64,000 nt of DNA from Tabrizicola sp. TH137 (GTDB lineage: Bacteria > Pseudomonadota > Alphaproteobacteria > Rhodobacterales > Rhodobacteraceae), in the NCBI RefSeq assembly GCF_002855575.1, contig NZ_PKRQ01000001.1, positions 248,001-312,000 of the forward strand, in the 5' to 3' direction. Position numbers and translations under genes: made by a program. The notes beneath the pieces are model-generated. The model saw only the letters and a program-made list of their open reading frames with translations. It did no database searches and was not told the origin of the DNA. Every line of letters starts with the position of its first letter. Position 1 is the stretch's first letter. Positions 11,003-21,495 of this stretch are shown piece after piece.

Positions 11003-12541
11003 TCAGGCGAAGTCTTTGGCGAATGCATCAAGCTCCGCACGGATCGCCTTTTCCAGATCGCCCGCCACCTTGCGGTCGTTCTTGGTGATGTCCTCCAGCA
11101 GCGCCGCGCCCTTGCCGCGCAGATGCTTCAGAAGACCGGCTTCGAAACGGCCCACATCCTTCACCGGGATCTTGTCCAGATAGCCGTTGGTGCCCGCATA
11201 GATCACGCAGACGATCTCGGCATTGGTCAGCGGCGAATACTGCGGCTGCTTCATCAGCTCCGTCAGGCGCGCACCCCGGTTCAGCAACTGCTGGGTCGCG
11301 GCATCAAGGTCCGACCCGAACTGCGCAAAGGCCGCCATTTCGCGATACTGCGCCAGTTCCAGCTTCACCTTGCCGGCCACCGACTTCATCGCGCTCGTTT
11401 GCGCCGAAGACCCCACGCGCGACACCGACAGACCGGTGTTCACCGCCGGACGGATGCCCTGATAGAACAGTTCCGTCTCAAGGAAGATCTGCCCGTCGGT
11501 GATCGAGATCACGTTGGTCGGGATGAAGGCCGACACGTCGCCGCCCTGCGTCTCGATGATCGGCAGCGCGGTCAGCGACCCGGCCCCGAAATCCTCGTTC
11601 AGCTTGGCCGAACGCTCCAGAAGGCGCGAGTGCAGATAGAACACGTCGCCCGGATAGGCTTCACGCCCCGGCGGGCGGCGCAGCAGCAGTGACATCTGGC
11701 GGTAAGCCACGGCCTGCTTGGACAGGTCATCATAGATGATCAGCGCATGGCGGCCGTTGTCGCGGAAATACTCCGCCATTGCGGTCGCGGCATAGGGCGC
11801 CAGGAACTGCATCGGCGCGGGGTCCGACGCGGTGGCGGCCACGACGATCGTGTAGGCAATCGCGCCGGTCTCTTCCAGCTTCTTCACAAGCTGCGCCACG
11901 GTCGAACGCTTCTGCCCGACGGCGACATAGATGCAGTAGAGTTTCTTCGACTCGTCCGAACCGGCGGCTTCGTTATAGACCTTCTGGTTCAGGATCGTGT
12001 CCAGCGCGACGGCGGTCTTGCCGGTCTGGCGGTCGCCGATGATCAGTTCGCGCTGGCCACGGCCAACGGGGATCATCGCGTCCACGGCCTTCAGGCCGGT
12101 CGCCATCGGCTCATGCACCGATTTCCGCGGGATGATGCCGGGGGCCTTCACATCGGCCACGCGACGCTCGGTCGCCGCGATCGGGCCCTTGCCGTCGATC
12201 GGGTTGCCAAGGCCATCCACGACCCGGCCCAGCAGCGCGTCACCCGCAGGCACGTCCACGATGGATTTGGTCCGCTTGACGACATCGCCTTCCTTGATGT
12301 CCTGGTCAGACCCGAAGATCACGACGCCGACATTGTCGACTTCCAGGTTCAGCGCCATGCCGCGGATGCCGCCGGGGAATTCCACCATCTCGCCGGCCTG
12401 GACATTGTCCAGACCATGCACGCGGGCAATCCCGTCGCCAACACTCAGCACGCGCCCCACTTCGGCCACTTCGGCATCCTTGCCGAAGTTCTTGATCTGC
12501 TCCTTGAGGATCGCAGAGATCTCAGCAGCCTGGATTCCCAT
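11003..12541 (-). CDS. atpA: F1F0 ATP synthase alpha subunit
   Basis: The 512-residue non-catalytic nucleotide-binding subunit. The P-loop GDRQTGKT is at residues 169-176, and the C-terminal helical domain follows. I chose ATG 12541, giving MGIQAAEIS, rather than the TTG/GTG one codon upstream. This ATG overlaps the atpH stop by one base (TGATG), implying coupling. F0 genes are absent from the window, matching the split F1/F0 operons usual in this group. Confidence 0.97.
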   Translation of the reverse strand: MGIQAAEISAILKEQIKNFGKDAEVAEVGRVLSVGDGIARVHGLDNVQAGEMVEFPGGIRGMALNLEVDNVGVVIFGSDQDIKEGDVVKRTKSIVDVPAGDALLGRVVDGLGNPIDGKGPIAATERRVADVKAPGIIPRKSVHEPMATGLKAVDAMIPVGRGQRELIIGDRQTGKTAVALDTILNQKVYNEAAGSDESKKLYCIYVAVGQKRSTVAQLVKKLEETGAIAYTIVVAATASDPAPMQFLAPYAATAMAEYFRDNGRHALIIYDDLSKQAVAYRQMSLLLRRPPGREAYPGDVFYLHSRLLERSAKLNEDFGAGSLTALPIIETQGGDVSAFIPTNVISITDGQIFLETELFYQGIRPAVNTGLSVSRVGSSAQTSAMKSVAGKVKLELAQYREMAAFAQFGSDLDAATQQLLNRGARLTELMKQPQYSPLTNAEIVCVIYAGTNGYLDKIPVKDVGRFEAGLLKHLRGKGAALLEDITKNDRKVAGDLEKAIRAELDAFAKDFA

Positions 12542-13101
12542 CACCCAACCTCTTTCATTGCATTCTGGAGAGCCGCGAGCTTCGACTTGACCGAGGTGTC
12601 GATCATGGTCGAGCCCAGCTTGACGACAAGACCGCCGATGAGGCTTTCATCGACGGCAACTTTCAGTTTCACGTCCTTGCCGACACGCGCCTTCAGCGTC
12701 GCGGCCAGTTTCTTCGCCTGATCGGCCGACAGGGCAGCAGCCGAGGTCACCTCGGCCGTCACTTCGCCCTTCTCCGCCGCGATCCGCGCCAGCAGGTCGG
12801 TCACCAGATGCGGCAGCACGAAGAGGCGGCGGTTCGCCGCCATCAGGGCCAGGGTATTCGCCGTCAGGGCCGACAGCTTCATCTTCTTGGCGATGGCCGC
12901 CATGGCCGCCGCCTGATCCTCGCGCGTGATCACCGGCGAGGCGATCATGGCGCGCAGATCGGCGCTGGCCTCCAGCGCCGCGCCCAGCGCCTCGGCATCC
13001 GCCTCAAGCGATTTCAGGGCCTTGTCGTCCTTCGCCAGCTCGAACAGAGCCGTGGCATATCTGGCGGCGATGCCGGAGGAGATCGAAGCAGGTTCGGACA
13101 C
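12541..13101 (-). CDS. atpH: F1F0 ATP synthase delta subunit
   Basis: The 186-residue stator subunit joining the alpha subunits to the peripheral stalk. [13 protein letters not shown] is the family N-terminal helix, and [16 protein letters not shown] near the C-terminus is the conserved OSCP/delta motif. The start is GTG 13101 (read MSEPAS), preceded by GGAAGGG six bases away. A longer open frame to 13161 adds an arginine/glycine-rich stretch with no family match. First gene of the operon. Confidence 0.93.
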   Translation of the reverse strand: MSEPASISSGIAARYATALFELAKDDKALKSLEADAEALGAALEASADLRAMIASPVITREDQAAAMAAIAKKMKLSALTANTLALMAANRRLFVLPHLVTDLLARIAAEKGEVTAEVTSAAALSADQAKKLAATLKARVGKDVKLKVAVDESLIGGLVVKLGSTMIDTSVKSKLAALQNAMKEVG

Positions 13102-13376
13102 GTCAACCCTTCCGCTGTCTGGACCCGCACCCCCGCGAAAAGCAGAGGCACAAGAGGTCAATGGGCGCGGGCATGACCCGCGTCTCGTGATGTCGCGGCG
13201 TCATTAGCAGAGGTCCAACAACCCCGCAACCGGGAAGGTCGCGCCTTCGTGACCCTTCCGCATCGCTTTTCCAATCCGTTAGCGCCGCCAGTCCGGCCCT
13301 GTGACGTTTTGCACCCCGTCAAGGCACCTGTGGCCCTGCGCCGCAGCGCAGAATCACCTTTTCCCGGATCGCCCGG
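13102..13376. other. Intergenic region upstream of atpH
   Basis: No credible gene. It should hold the atp operon promoter (minus strand). A TTGACG hexamer is visible on the minus strand around 13320, but no convincing -10 at standard spacing follows it, so I do not assign a promoter. Confidence 0.4.
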
Positions 13377-14144
13377 TTACCCGTCCGCTTCGCGGTTCAT
13401 CGCCGGTTCCGGCACGCCCTTGCCCACGCCTTCCAGCACCTTCAGGGGCCGCCGCGCCAGCGCGCCCAATCCCCCCCGCGTCGGCGCATAGACCTGCTTC
13501 GAAGCCTCCACCATCAACACACCCCCGGCCAGCCAGGGGCCAAAGCGTCGCCCGAACCCTTCCCAGAAATCCGCCGTCCTCAGCCAGAACCGCGCCGAAG
13601 ACGGCGGCGCGAACAGCGCGGCGCAGGTCCGCTCCGGCGTGAAACCATGCCGCTTCAACTGCGTCTCAAGCTGCGTCATCGAATAAGGCCGCCCGAAACC
13701 GAAAGGCGTCCCGTCCCGCCGCGACCACAGGCCCGACCGGTTCGGCACCACGATCAGCGCCTTCCCCCCCGGCCCCAGCACGCGATGCGCCTCGTCCAGC
13801 ACCGCCGTCGGATGTTCCGATGTCTCCAGCCCGTGCAGCATCACCAGCCGATCCACCAGCCCGGTGGGCAGCGGCCAATGCGTCTCTTCGCAAAGGACGC
13901 TCACATTCTCCATGCCCGCAGGCCAGGGCATCACGCCCTGCGGCCCCGGCATCAGCCCGATTACCCGCCGGCTGTCGGCCAGATAGGGGCGCAGCAGGGG
14001 GACAGCGAAGCCGAACCCCGCCACCGTCTGCCCACTCTGCACCGGCCAAAGGTCCACCACCCGATCCCGGATCGCCCGCTGCGCCACGCGGCCAAGCTGC
14101 GTGCGATAGTAGAAGTTCCGCAGATCCAGCACATCAAGATGCAT
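13377..14144 (-). CDS. Class I SAM-dependent methyltransferase
   Basis: A 255-residue soluble protein of the methyltransferase type-11 kind. It has a degenerate glycine motif ([11 protein letters not shown]), a post-I acidic region, and [10 protein letters not shown] followed by [20 protein letters not shown], which is the typical strand-4/strand-5 pattern. ATG 14144 (MHLDVLDL) was chosen; the upstream extension is basic and lacks similarity to the fold. It is divergent from gloB, with about 100 bp between the starts. This gene next to gloB is a common pairing in the group as I recall it. The substrate is unknown. Confidence 0.75.
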   Translation of the reverse strand: MHLDVLDLRNFYYRTQLGRVAQRAIRDRVVDLWPVQSGQTVAGFGFAVPLLRPYLADSRRVIGLMPGPQGVMPWPAGMENVSVLCEETHWPLPTGLVDRLVMLHGLETSEHPTAVLDEAHRVLGPGGKALIVVPNRSGLWSRRDGTPFGFGRPYSMTQLETQLKRHGFTPERTCAALFAPPSSARFWLRTADFWEGFGRRFGPWLAGGVLMVEASKQVYAPTRGGLGALARRPLKVLEGVGKGVPEPAMNREADG

Positions 14145-14248
14145 TGCGCCCGACTTCTCCCCCGGTCCAGACTGCCCCTGCCCGACATGGCCCGGAACAT
14201 GCAAGACCCATCTCGCGGGCCAGTCTATACAGGATCGGATCAAAGACC

Positions 14249-15016
14249 ATGCCGCTTGAACTCGTCACCGTCCCCTGCCTTGCGGACAATTACGCCTATC
14301 TCGTCCATGACGCGGCCAGCGGCGCGACCGCCGTGGTGGATGTGCCCGAGGCCGCGCCGATCCTTGCAGCCCTCGCCGCGCGCGGCTGGCGGTTGACCGA
14401 CATCTGGCTCACCCATCACCACAGCGACCATATCGACGGCGTCCCCGCCTTGCGCGCGGAAACCGGCGCGCGGGTGACGGGGGCCGCGCAGGATGCCCAC
14501 CGCCTGCCCCCCCTCGACCACGCCCTGCCCGAGGAAGGCAGCTTCCCCTTCGCAGGCGAGAGGGTGGAAACCCTCCCCGTCCCCGGCCACACCATCGGCC
14601 ATATCGCCTTCCATATCCCCGCCGCAAAGCTCGCCTTCACCGGTGACAGCCTGATGGCCGCCGGCTGCGGCCGCCTCTTCGAAGGCACGCCCGCCCAGAT
14701 GTGGGCCTCCCTCTCCCGCCTCGCCGCGCTGCCCCCCGACACGCTGATCTGTTCCGGCCACGAATACACCACCGGCAACCTGCGTTTCGCCCAGACCCTT
14801 GAACCCGCCAACCCCGCGCTTATCTCTCGTATCGACCGGGTCGCCGCGCTACGCCGTGATGGCCGCCCCTCCGTCCCGGTCCCGCTCTCCGAGGAACGCG
14901 ACACCAACCCCTTCCTTCGCGCCCACCTGCCCGGCCTGAAATCCGCCATAGGCCGCCCCGATGCCTCCGACGCCGAAACCTTCGCCGAAATCCGCGCGCG
15001 AAAGGACAGGTTCTGA
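14249..15016 (+). CDS. gloB: Hydroxyacylglutathione hydrolase (glyoxalase II)
   Basis: A 255-residue metallo-beta-lactamase-fold enzyme that hydrolyses S-lactoylglutathione to lactate and glutathione. The metal motif THHHSDHID sits at residues 55-63, GHTIGH around 116-121, and FTGDSLM and SGHEYT provide the remaining ligands. The C-terminal HAGH domain ends with the family pattern RDTNPFLR. Length and start match the family. It detoxifies methylglyoxal together with glyoxalase I, which is not in this window. Confidence 0.95.
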   Translation: MPLELVTVPCLADNYAYLVHDAASGATAVVDVPEAAPILAALAARGWRLTDIWLTHHHSDHIDGVPALRAETGARVTGAAQDAHRLPPLDHALPEEGSFPFAGERVETLPVPGHTIGHIAFHIPAAKLAFTGDSLMAAGCGRLFEGTPAQMWASLSRLAALPPDTLICSGHEYTTGNLRFAQTLEPANPALISRIDRVAALRRDGRPSVPVPLSEERDTNPFLRAHLPGLKSAIGRPDASDAETFAEIRARKDRF

Positions 15017-15182
15017 ACACTCCCTGCCGCATCATGATCACATTTTGCGTCCACGATGCAGGAAACCACGAAACCGGCCAGAAAACCCTTGAAGTGGGCC
15101 GAAATTAGCCGAACTCTAACCCAATGAGGCCACGGTTCGGAGGACCCTCCTCCGCGCCCTGAGAGACAGGAGCACCACCAAC

Positions 15183-17504
15183 GTGCCATCGTTTTCCACC
15201 ACCCTTGAACAGGCCATCCACGGCGCCCTGGCCCTCGCCAATGCCCGCCGCCACGAACTGGCGACGCTGGAACATCTGCTGCTCGCGCTGATCGACGAAC
15301 CCGATGCCGCGCGGGTGATGAAGGCCTGCTCGGTCAATCTCGATGAACTCCGCAAGACGCTGGTGGATTTCATCGACGACGACCTCTCCACCCTCGTCAC
15401 CGATGTCGAAGGGTCCGAGGCCGTGCCGACCGCCGCCTTCCAGCGCGTCATCCAGCGCGCCGCGATCCATGTGCAATCGTCGGGCCGGAACGAGGTGACG
15501 GGGGCCAATGTCCTCGTCGCCATCTTCGCCGAACGGGAATCGAACGCCGCCTATTTCCTGCAAGAACAGGACATGACGCGCTACGATGCCGTCAACTTCA
15601 TCGCCCATGGCGTCGCCAAGGACCCGTCCTATGGCGAAAGCCGCCCGGTCTCCGGCGCCGATGAGGAACGCCAGGAAACCCCCAAGGCCGAGGCGGGGGA
15701 GGCGAAGGAATCCGCCCTCTCCAAATACTGCGTCGATCTGAACGTGAAGGCGATCAAGGGCGACGTCGATCCCCTCATCGGCCGCGAGGCCGAGGTGGAA
15801 CGCGCGATCCAGGTCCTCTGCCGCCGCCGCAAGAACAACCCGCTTCTCGTGGGCGATCCCGGCGTGGGCAAGACGGCCATCGCCGAAGGCCTCGCCTGGA
15901 AGATCGTCAAGAAAGAGGTGCCGGAGGTTCTCTCGCGCGCCACGATCTATTCGCTCGACATGGGCGCGCTCCTCGCCGGCACCCGCTACCGGGGTGACTT
16001 CGAGGAACGCCTCAAGGCCGTGGTCAAGGAGATGGAGGATCACCCCGACGGCATCCTCTTCATCGACGAGATTCACACCGTCATCGGCGCCGGTGCCACC
16101 TCCGGCGGTGCGATGGATGCCTCCAACCTGCTGAAGCCCGCGCTTCAGGGCGGCAAGCTGCGCACCATGGGCTCCACCACCTACAAGGAATTCCGTCAGC
16201 ACTTCGAAAAGGACCGCGCCCTGTCGCGGCGCTTCCAGAAGATCGACGTGAACGAACCCACGGTGCCGGACGCGATCAAGATCCTCATGGGCCTGAAACC
16301 CCATTTCGAGGAACATCACGACCTGCGCTACACCGCCGATGCCATCAAGGCGGCGGTGGAACTGGCGCATCGCTACATCAATGACCGCAAACTCCCCGAC
16401 AGCGCCATCGACGTGATCGACGAGGCCGGGGCAGCCCAGCACCTCCTTCCCGAAGGCAAGCGCCGCAAGACGCTCGGCACCAAGGAGATCGAGGCGGTGG
16501 TGGCGAAAATCGCCCGCATCCCCCCGAAGAACGTCTCCAAGGACGATGCGGAAACCCTGCGCGATCTGGAAAAGACGCTCAAGCGCGTGGTCTTCGGTCA
16601 GGACAAGGCCGTGGAGGCGCTCTGCTCCTCCATCAAGCTGGCCCGTGCCGGCCTGCGCGAACCGGAAAAGCCCATCGGCAACTACCTCTTCGCCGGCCCC
16701 ACGGGCGTCGGCAAGACCGAGGTCGCCAAGCAATTGGCAAGCTCGCTCGGCGTGGAACTGCTGCGCTTCGACATGTCGGAGTACATGGAGAAACACGCCG
16801 TCTCCCGCCTGATCGGCGCGCCTCCGGGCTATGTCGGCTTCGATCAGGGCGGCATGCTCACCGATGGCGTGGACCAGCATCCGCATTGCGTGCTGCTGCT
16901 CGATGAAATGGAAAAGGCCCATCCGGATGTCTACAACATCCTGCTTCAGGTGATGGACCACGGCAAGCTGACCGATCACAACGGGCGGCAGGTCGATTTC
17001 CGCAACGTCATCCTCATCATGACCTCGAACGCGGGCGCCGCCGAACAGGCCAAATCGGCCATCGGCTTCGGCCGCGACCGGCGCACGGGCGAGGATACGG
17101 CAGCCATCGAACGCACCTTCACGCCGGAATTCCGCAACCGTCTGGATGCGGTCATCTCCTTCGCCCCGCTCGGCAAGGAGATCATCCTCCAGGTGGTCGA
17201 GAAGTTCGTCCTCCAGCTCGAGGCGCAGCTCATGGATCGGGGCGTTCATATCGAACTCACCCCCGAAGCCGCGCAATGGCTGGGCGACAAGGGCTATGAT
17301 GACAAGATGGGGGCGCGCCCGCTTGGCCGCGTGATCCAGGAACACATCAAGAAGCCGCTGGCCGAGGAACTGCTCTTCGGCAAGCTCACCAAGGGCGGCG
17401 TGGTCCGCGTGGCGGTCAAGGACGATGCGATCGACCTGCAAGTGCAGGAACCGCAAAAGCCCCGCCTCACCGGCCAGAAACCGCCGCTGCTCACGGCGGA
17501 ATGA
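15183..17504 (+). CDS. clpA: ATP-dependent Clp protease ATP-binding subunit ClpA
   Basis: A 773-residue AAA+ unfoldase that feeds substrates to ClpP. In order: Clp N-domain (1-140), an acidic linker, AAA-1 with Walker A GDPGVGKT (224-231) and FIDEIH, then AAA-2 with GPTGVGKT (near residue 505) and [11 protein letters not shown]. It lacks the ClpB middle coiled coil. The start is GTG at 15183 ([10 protein letters not shown]), preceded by a GGAG. clpS and clpP are not in this window. Its stop overlaps the M23 peptidase start by four bases. Confidence 0.96.
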   Translation: MPSFSTTLEQAIHGALALANARRHELATLEHLLLALIDEPDAARVMKACSVNLDELRKTLVDFIDDDLSTLVTDVEGSEAVPTAAFQRVIQRAAIHVQSSGRNEVTGANVLVAIFAERESNAAYFLQEQDMTRYDAVNFIAHGVAKDPSYGESRPVSGADEERQETPKAEAGEAKESALSKYCVDLNVKAIKGDVDPLIGREAEVERAIQVLCRRRKNNPLLVGDPGVGKTAIAEGLAWKIVKKEVPEVLSRATIYSLDMGALLAGTRYRGDFEERLKAVVKEMEDHPDGILFIDEIHTVIGAGATSGGAMDASNLLKPALQGGKLRTMGSTTYKEFRQHFEKDRALSRRFQKIDVNEPTVPDAIKILMGLKPHFEEHHDLRYTADAIKAAVELAHRYINDRKLPDSAIDVIDEAGAAQHLLPEGKRRKTLGTKEIEAVVAKIARIPPKNVSKDDAETLRDLEKTLKRVVFGQDKAVEALCSSIKLARAGLREPEKPIGNYLFAGPTGVGKTEVAKQLASSLGVELLRFDMSEYMEKHAVSRLIGAPPGYVGFDQGGMLTDGVDQHPHCVLLLDEMEKAHPDVYNILLQVMDHGKLTDHNGRQVDFRNVILIMTSNAGAAEQAKSAIGFGRDRRTGEDTAAIERTFTPEFRNRLDAVISFAPLGKEIILQVVEKFVLQLEAQLMDRGVHIELTPEAAQWLGDKGYDDKMGARPLGRVIQEHIKKPLAEELLFGKLTKGGVVRVAVKDDAIDLQVQEPQKPRLTGQKPPLLTAE

Positions 17505-18463
17505 TCCGCCAGACGGCAGCCCTGACATTGGCCCTCGCCACATCGGCGGGGGCCTTTGAATTGGCGCAACCCATCGCCTGCACCCTTGGCAGCGATTGCC
17601 ACATCCAGAACCATTTCGACCGCGATCCCGGCCCCGGCATGGCCGATATCGCCTGCGGCCATCTCACCTATGACGGCCATGACGGCACCGATTTCGCCCT
17701 GCCCGACCTTGCCGCCATGGCACGCGGCGTCGCCGTTCTGGCCGCCGCCCCCGGCCGGGTGACCGGCATCCGCGACGGGATGCCCGATATCGCCATCTCC
17801 GATCCCACGGCCCCAGCGCTGGACGGGCGCGATTGCGGCAATGGCGTGGTCATCGACCATGGCGCAGGCTGGCAGACCCAGTATTGCCACCTGAAACGCG
17901 GCTCTGTCTCCGTCCGCAGCGGCGATACGGTGGAGACCGGCACGCCGCTCGGCCTTGTCGGCCTGTCCGGCAACACCGAATTCCCCCATGTCCATATCGC
18001 CGTGCGCAAGGATGGCATCGCGCTTGATCCTTTCGCCCCCGCAGCCCCCGCCCCCGCCTGCGGCGCCCCCCTCGATGGCCAGCTTTGGGCCACCCCCATC
18101 GCCTATGATCCCTTCGGCTTCACCGGCGCGGGCTTCTTCACCGATGTCCCGGCATGGCAGGTGATCAAGGCCGGTCTCGCCAGCCCCGAAACCCTGCCCA
18201 CCGACGCCCCCGCGCTGGTCTTCTGGGCCGCCTATTTCGGCCCGAAACAGGGCGACAGCCTCACCCTCGCCATCACCGGCCCCATGGGAGAGGTGTTCCG
18301 CCAGACCATCACCCTCGACCGCACACAGGCCGTGGCCTTCCGCGCGGGCGGCAAACGCGCCCCTCCGGGCGGCTGGCCTGCGGGCGACTATACCGGCGAA
18401 GCCGTGCTCCTGCGCGACGGCGTGGAACTCGGCAGGCAATCGGCGGCCATCAGCCTGCAATAG
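17501..18463 (+). CDS. Secreted M23-family (LytM) metallopeptidase-like protein
   Basis: A 320-residue protein with an N-terminal signal peptide (about 18 residues, cleavage near AGA/FEL). A LytM/M23 domain follows, with zinc-ligand motifs HDGTDF and HVHIAV; paired cysteines suggest a periplasmic fold. The C-terminal ~120 residues form a separate beta-rich domain. Members of this family cut peptidoglycan crosslinks, and both metal motifs look intact. It starts at ATG 17501 inside the clpA stop codon (ATGA), so it is translationally coupled to clpA, an odd partner. Confidence 0.82.
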   Translation: MIRQTAALTLALATSAGAFELAQPIACTLGSDCHIQNHFDRDPGPGMADIACGHLTYDGHDGTDFALPDLAAMARGVAVLAAAPGRVTGIRDGMPDIAISDPTAPALDGRDCGNGVVIDHGAGWQTQYCHLKRGSVSVRSGDTVETGTPLGLVGLSGNTEFPHVHIAVRKDGIALDPFAPAAPAPACGAPLDGQLWATPIAYDPFGFTGAGFFTDVPAWQVIKAGLASPETLPTDAPALVFWAAYFGPKQGDSLTLAITGPMGEVFRQTITLDRTQAVAFRAGGKRAPPGGWPAGDYTGEAVLLRDGVELGRQSAAISLQ

Positions 18464-18593
18464 CCAAGCCCGCCCGCCGCCTGATCCGGGGCCTCGCGGG
18501 TTTCAAGAGCCCCAGGGCCAAGGCGGGGCCACCTGCGCAAATGCGCACGGTTAACCATAATCCGCAGCCGATCTCTGCCCGAATTTGTATGTA

Positions 18594-18635
18594 CACTTTG
18601 CTGCACAGTTTGCGGCACGGAACACGGCACAGCCG
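18594..18635. repeat. 12-nt tandem repeat, copy 1
   Basis: Three 12-nt units, CACTTTGCTGCA, CAGTTTGCGGCA and CGGAACACGGCA, end in a partial CAGCCG. The same order, CAGTTTGCGGCA units then a diverged unit then CAGCCG, recurs at 36371-36412. It lies between the convergent M23 and OmpA-like genes. The rest of this 215-bp gap shows a TGCGCA pair at 18534-18547 and no gene. Confidence 0.7.
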
Positions 18636-18678
18636 TTTTCCGCCATCCCCCTGAATTCCCGTCAGAAAACAGGCGACC

Positions 18679-20229
18679 TTAACGCTCGGTCAGCTTCAAC
18701 TCGATCCGCCGGTTCTGCGCCCGGCTCACCTCGTCATCGCCCTCCGCGACCGGCCGGTATTCCCCGAACCCCGTCGCCGCCAGCCGGTCAGGCGGAAAGC
18801 CAAGCTCATCCTGCATGAAGCGCACGACCGACAGCGCCCGCGCCTGCGACAATTCCCAGTTATCGGCAAACTCGCCAAGGCCCGACAAGGGCAGGTTGTC
18901 CGTATGCCCGTCCACCCGGATGATCCAGTCGATCTCGGGCGGGATTTCCCCCCTGATTTCATTCAGGATTTCCACCACGCTGGCGATCTGCGCCCGCCCC
19001 TCCGGCGCAAGTTCCGCCGCCGCAGGCTGGAACAGCACTTCCGAGGAAAAGACGAACCGATCCCCCACCACCCGCACGCCCTCGCGCCCTGCCAGAAGCT
19101 GCGACAGCTTGCCAAAGAACTCCGACCGATACCGCGCCAGATCGGCATTCTCCACCGCCAGCCGCGCCGCCTCTGCCGCCTCCAGTTCCGCCCGCCGCCG
19201 CTGTTCGGCGGCCACCTGCGCCAGCGCGGCGTTCAACTGCGTGCCCAGCGATTCAAGCTGCACCTGCGCCGCCTCATCCCGCGCGGCGCTTTCATCCAGC
19301 ACCGCCTGCAACTGCGCCAGTTGCGACCGCAGCGCCCCGATCTGTTCATTCAGCAGCGCCACTTTCCGCTGCGCTTCCAAAGACTTGGCCTGTTCCTCGC
19401 TCAACGCCCGTTCCGCCGCCACCAGGGCCGCATCGCGCGTCGATTGCCCCACCAGACGCTGCGCCGCCTCGGTCTGCGCTGCCGCCAGCAGGGTCAGCGT
19501 CTCTTCCGCCTTCTTGCGCTGTTCCTCCAGCGCAAGGGTCATCGCCGCCAATTCGTCATCCGCCCCTTTCAGCCGCTCCCGCAATTCCTCCAGCGCCGCC
19601 GCATCCACCAGCCGCGATGCCTCCGCCTCCGACAGTTCCGCCTCGGCGCTCTCGGCCCGCGCCCGCAGGCTGGCCATCATCGCCTCCATCGCCTCGCGCC
19701 GCGCCGCCAGCATCCGCGCCGCCTCGGCATTGGCATCCACCTCTTCCCGCGCCTTGGCCAAGGCAAGCTGCATCGCCTCCTGCTCCGACAGAAGCTCCGC
19801 CACCTGCCCCTGCGCCGCATCCCGCTCCGCCAGCAGCGACGCCACCTGCGCCTCGAAAGACGCGATCCGCCCCTGCGCCGCCTCCAGCGCCCCCTGCGCC
19901 GTGGCAAGCTGCCCGGTCAGCGAGGTGATCATCGCCGCCTGCCGCTCCCCCTCCGCCTGCGCCGCGCTCAACGAGGCGCTCAGTTCTCCCACCTGCGCCT
20001 CAAGCCCCGCCGCCCGCTCGCGTTCAAGGCCCAGCGCATCAGCCAGTTGCGCGATCTGGTCCGTCAGGCTGTCCAACTCATTGGTCTGGGTCGTGATCGT
20101 GTCGCGCAGCACGGCCTGCATCACGGTGAAGATGGTCAGTACGAACATCATCACCATCAGCAGGGTCGTCACCGCATCGACAAACCCGGGCCAGATCAGA
20201 TTGGAATCCCGCCTCGACCGCAGCGCCAT
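18679..20229 (-). CDS. MotB/OmpA-like peptidoglycan-anchored protein with long coiled coil
   Basis: A 516-residue inner-membrane protein. Basic N-terminus, then one transmembrane helix (about residues 17-38) containing PGFVDAV, where D18 is placed like the proton-carrying aspartate of MotB/ExbD. A ~320-residue alanine/glutamate-rich coiled coil follows, then a C-terminal OmpA-type peptidoglycan-binding domain (VDGHTDN, NWELSQARA, NRRIEL). It lies 2 bp after the ExbB-like gene and together they would form a proton-driven envelope machine. It is not flagellar MotB in context. The function is unknown. Confidence 0.85.
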   Translation of the reverse strand: MALRSRRDSNLIWPGFVDAVTTLLMVMMFVLTIFTVMQAVLRDTITTQTNELDSLTDQIAQLADALGLERERAAGLEAQVGELSASLSAAQAEGERQAAMITSLTGQLATAQGALEAAQGRIASFEAQVASLLAERDAAQGQVAELLSEQEAMQLALAKAREEVDANAEAARMLAARREAMEAMMASLRARAESAEAELSEAEASRLVDAAALEELRERLKGADDELAAMTLALEEQRKKAEETLTLLAAAQTEAAQRLVGQSTRDAALVAAERALSEEQAKSLEAQRKVALLNEQIGALRSQLAQLQAVLDESAARDEAAQVQLESLGTQLNAALAQVAAEQRRRAELEAAEAARLAVENADLARYRSEFFGKLSQLLAGREGVRVVGDRFVFSSEVLFQPAAAELAPEGRAQIASVVEILNEIRGEIPPEIDWIIRVDGHTDNLPLSGLGEFADNWELSQARALSVVRFMQDELGFPPDRLAATGFGEYRPVAEGDDEVSRAQNRRIELKLTER

Positions 20230-20231
20230 GA

Positions 20232-21422
20232 TCAGCCCCGCCCCGCCGGTGCGCTGCGCGACAATTGCCGTATCGCCGCCGTCAACGCCGCGATGTCGCC
20301 CCGCAGATCGGCCAGCGATTCCTGCCGCCCGGCCGACATTTCCTCAAGAATCTTCAAAAGCTGCACGTCGATCGACCGCAGCCGCATCCGGCTTTCGGCA
20401 TCGCTGCCCATCGCGCCAGCCTCGCCGCCGCCCAGCACCGCCGCCGTCAGCCGCTCCTGCCCTTCCGCGATCCGCGTCAGGGCCGCCAGCAGCGCCGCAT
20501 CGCCGGGCCCGTCATCCCGCCGCTCGGACAACCGCGCGATGGCGCGGGCCAGATCGTCGATCTTGTCCTCCACCATCACCCGCGTGATGTCGGACTGGGT
20601 ATAAAGCGACTGCAACGCATCCATCTGCGCCTGCACCTGATCCAGCACCGCCGCCATCGCCCCGGTATCGCTGCCCTCGCCTTCGCCCGAAGACAGGCCG
20701 ACCCGCGTGATCGAGGACAGCCATTCCTCCAGTTCCCGGTAGAACCGGTTCTGCCCATGGCCCGCGAACAGTTCCAGAAGCCCGATCACCAGCGATCCGG
20801 CCAGCCCCAGAAGCGACGAGGAGAACGCCGTCCCCATCCCACCGAGCTGGCTTTCCAGCCCGCCCAGCAGCTTTTCAAAGATCTGCAACCCCGTCTCGCC
20901 TTCCTGCGGGGCAAGGGATCGGATCGTTTCCACCACCGCGGGGACCGTGGTCGCCAGCCCGTAGAAGGTCCCAAGCAACCCCAGAAAGACAAGCAGATTG
21001 GCCAGATAGCGCGTTATGTCCCGCGCCTCGTCGATCCGCGTCGCCACCGATTCAAGGATGGACCGCGAGGAAGACGCCGAGATCTGCATCTTCGCCCCCC
21101 GCGACCGCAGAAGCGAGGCCAGCGGCGCCAGCAGACGCGGCGGCTTGGTCGCGTCATGGCCCGGAACGTGACGGACGAAATCCTCGATCCAGCTTACCGA
21201 TTGCACCAGGATGAAGACCTGCCAGAAGCAGGTGATCACCCCAAGCAGGAACACCCCGGCGATGAACCCGTTGACCAGCGGGTTGGACTGGAAGATGCCC
21301 GCCACCTGCGTATGGATCAGCCATGCCCCGCTGCCCACCATGCCCGCCACCAGCAGCATCATCACGATCTGCCGGATCGGCTGGCTGAAGGTCGGAGAGG
21401 CCTCGCCGCGCTGTTTGTCCAT
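20232..21422 (-). CDS. MotA/TolQ/ExbB-like proton channel protein
   Basis: A 396-residue inner-membrane protein with hydrophobic segments near residues 17-40, 50-75, 138-160 and 198-222. The FLGLLGTFYGLATTV and GMGTAFSSSLLGLAGS stretches are the TolQ/ExbB/MotA core helices. The C-terminal ~150 residues are a soluble helical region. It is upstream of, and nearly touching, the OmpA-domain partner, so the two make one channel complex. No tol, ton or flagellar genes surround it. Confidence 0.85.
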   Translation of the reverse strand: MDKQRGEASPTFSQPIRQIVMMLLVAGMVGSGAWLIHTQVAGIFQSNPLVNGFIAGVFLLGVITCFWQVFILVQSVSWIEDFVRHVPGHDATKPPRLLAPLASLLRSRGAKMQISASSSRSILESVATRIDEARDITRYLANLLVFLGLLGTFYGLATTVPAVVETIRSLAPQEGETGLQIFEKLLGGLESQLGGMGTAFSSSLLGLAGSLVIGLLELFAGHGQNRFYRELEEWLSSITRVGLSSGEGEGSDTGAMAAVLDQVQAQMDALQSLYTQSDITRVMVEDKIDDLARAIARLSERRDDGPGDAALLAALTRIAEGQERLTAAVLGGGEAGAMGSDAESRMRLRSIDVQLLKILEEMSAGRQESLADLRGDIAALTAAIRQLSRSAPAGRG

Positions 21423-21495
21423 CCACTCTGCCCGTTCTTTGTTGCGCCGTGCCGCCAGAATAGCAGGCCCGATTCCAGTGCCAAGCCGTCGGTAA

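Noticed and set aside
15088-15119. Heat-shock (RpoH) promoter before clpA
   Set aside because: CTTGAA is present at 15088-15093, but no matching -10 element lies at the expected spacing.
15105-17543. 812-residue minus-strand open frame
   Set aside because: Antisense shadow of clpA. Long stop-free antisense frames are expected at this GC content.
18679-21422. Zorya-type anti-phage system (ZorA/ZorB-like pair)
   Set aside because: The MotA/MotB-like architecture fits, but no zorC/zorD or zorE and no other defence genes are adjacent. The surroundings are housekeeping genes.
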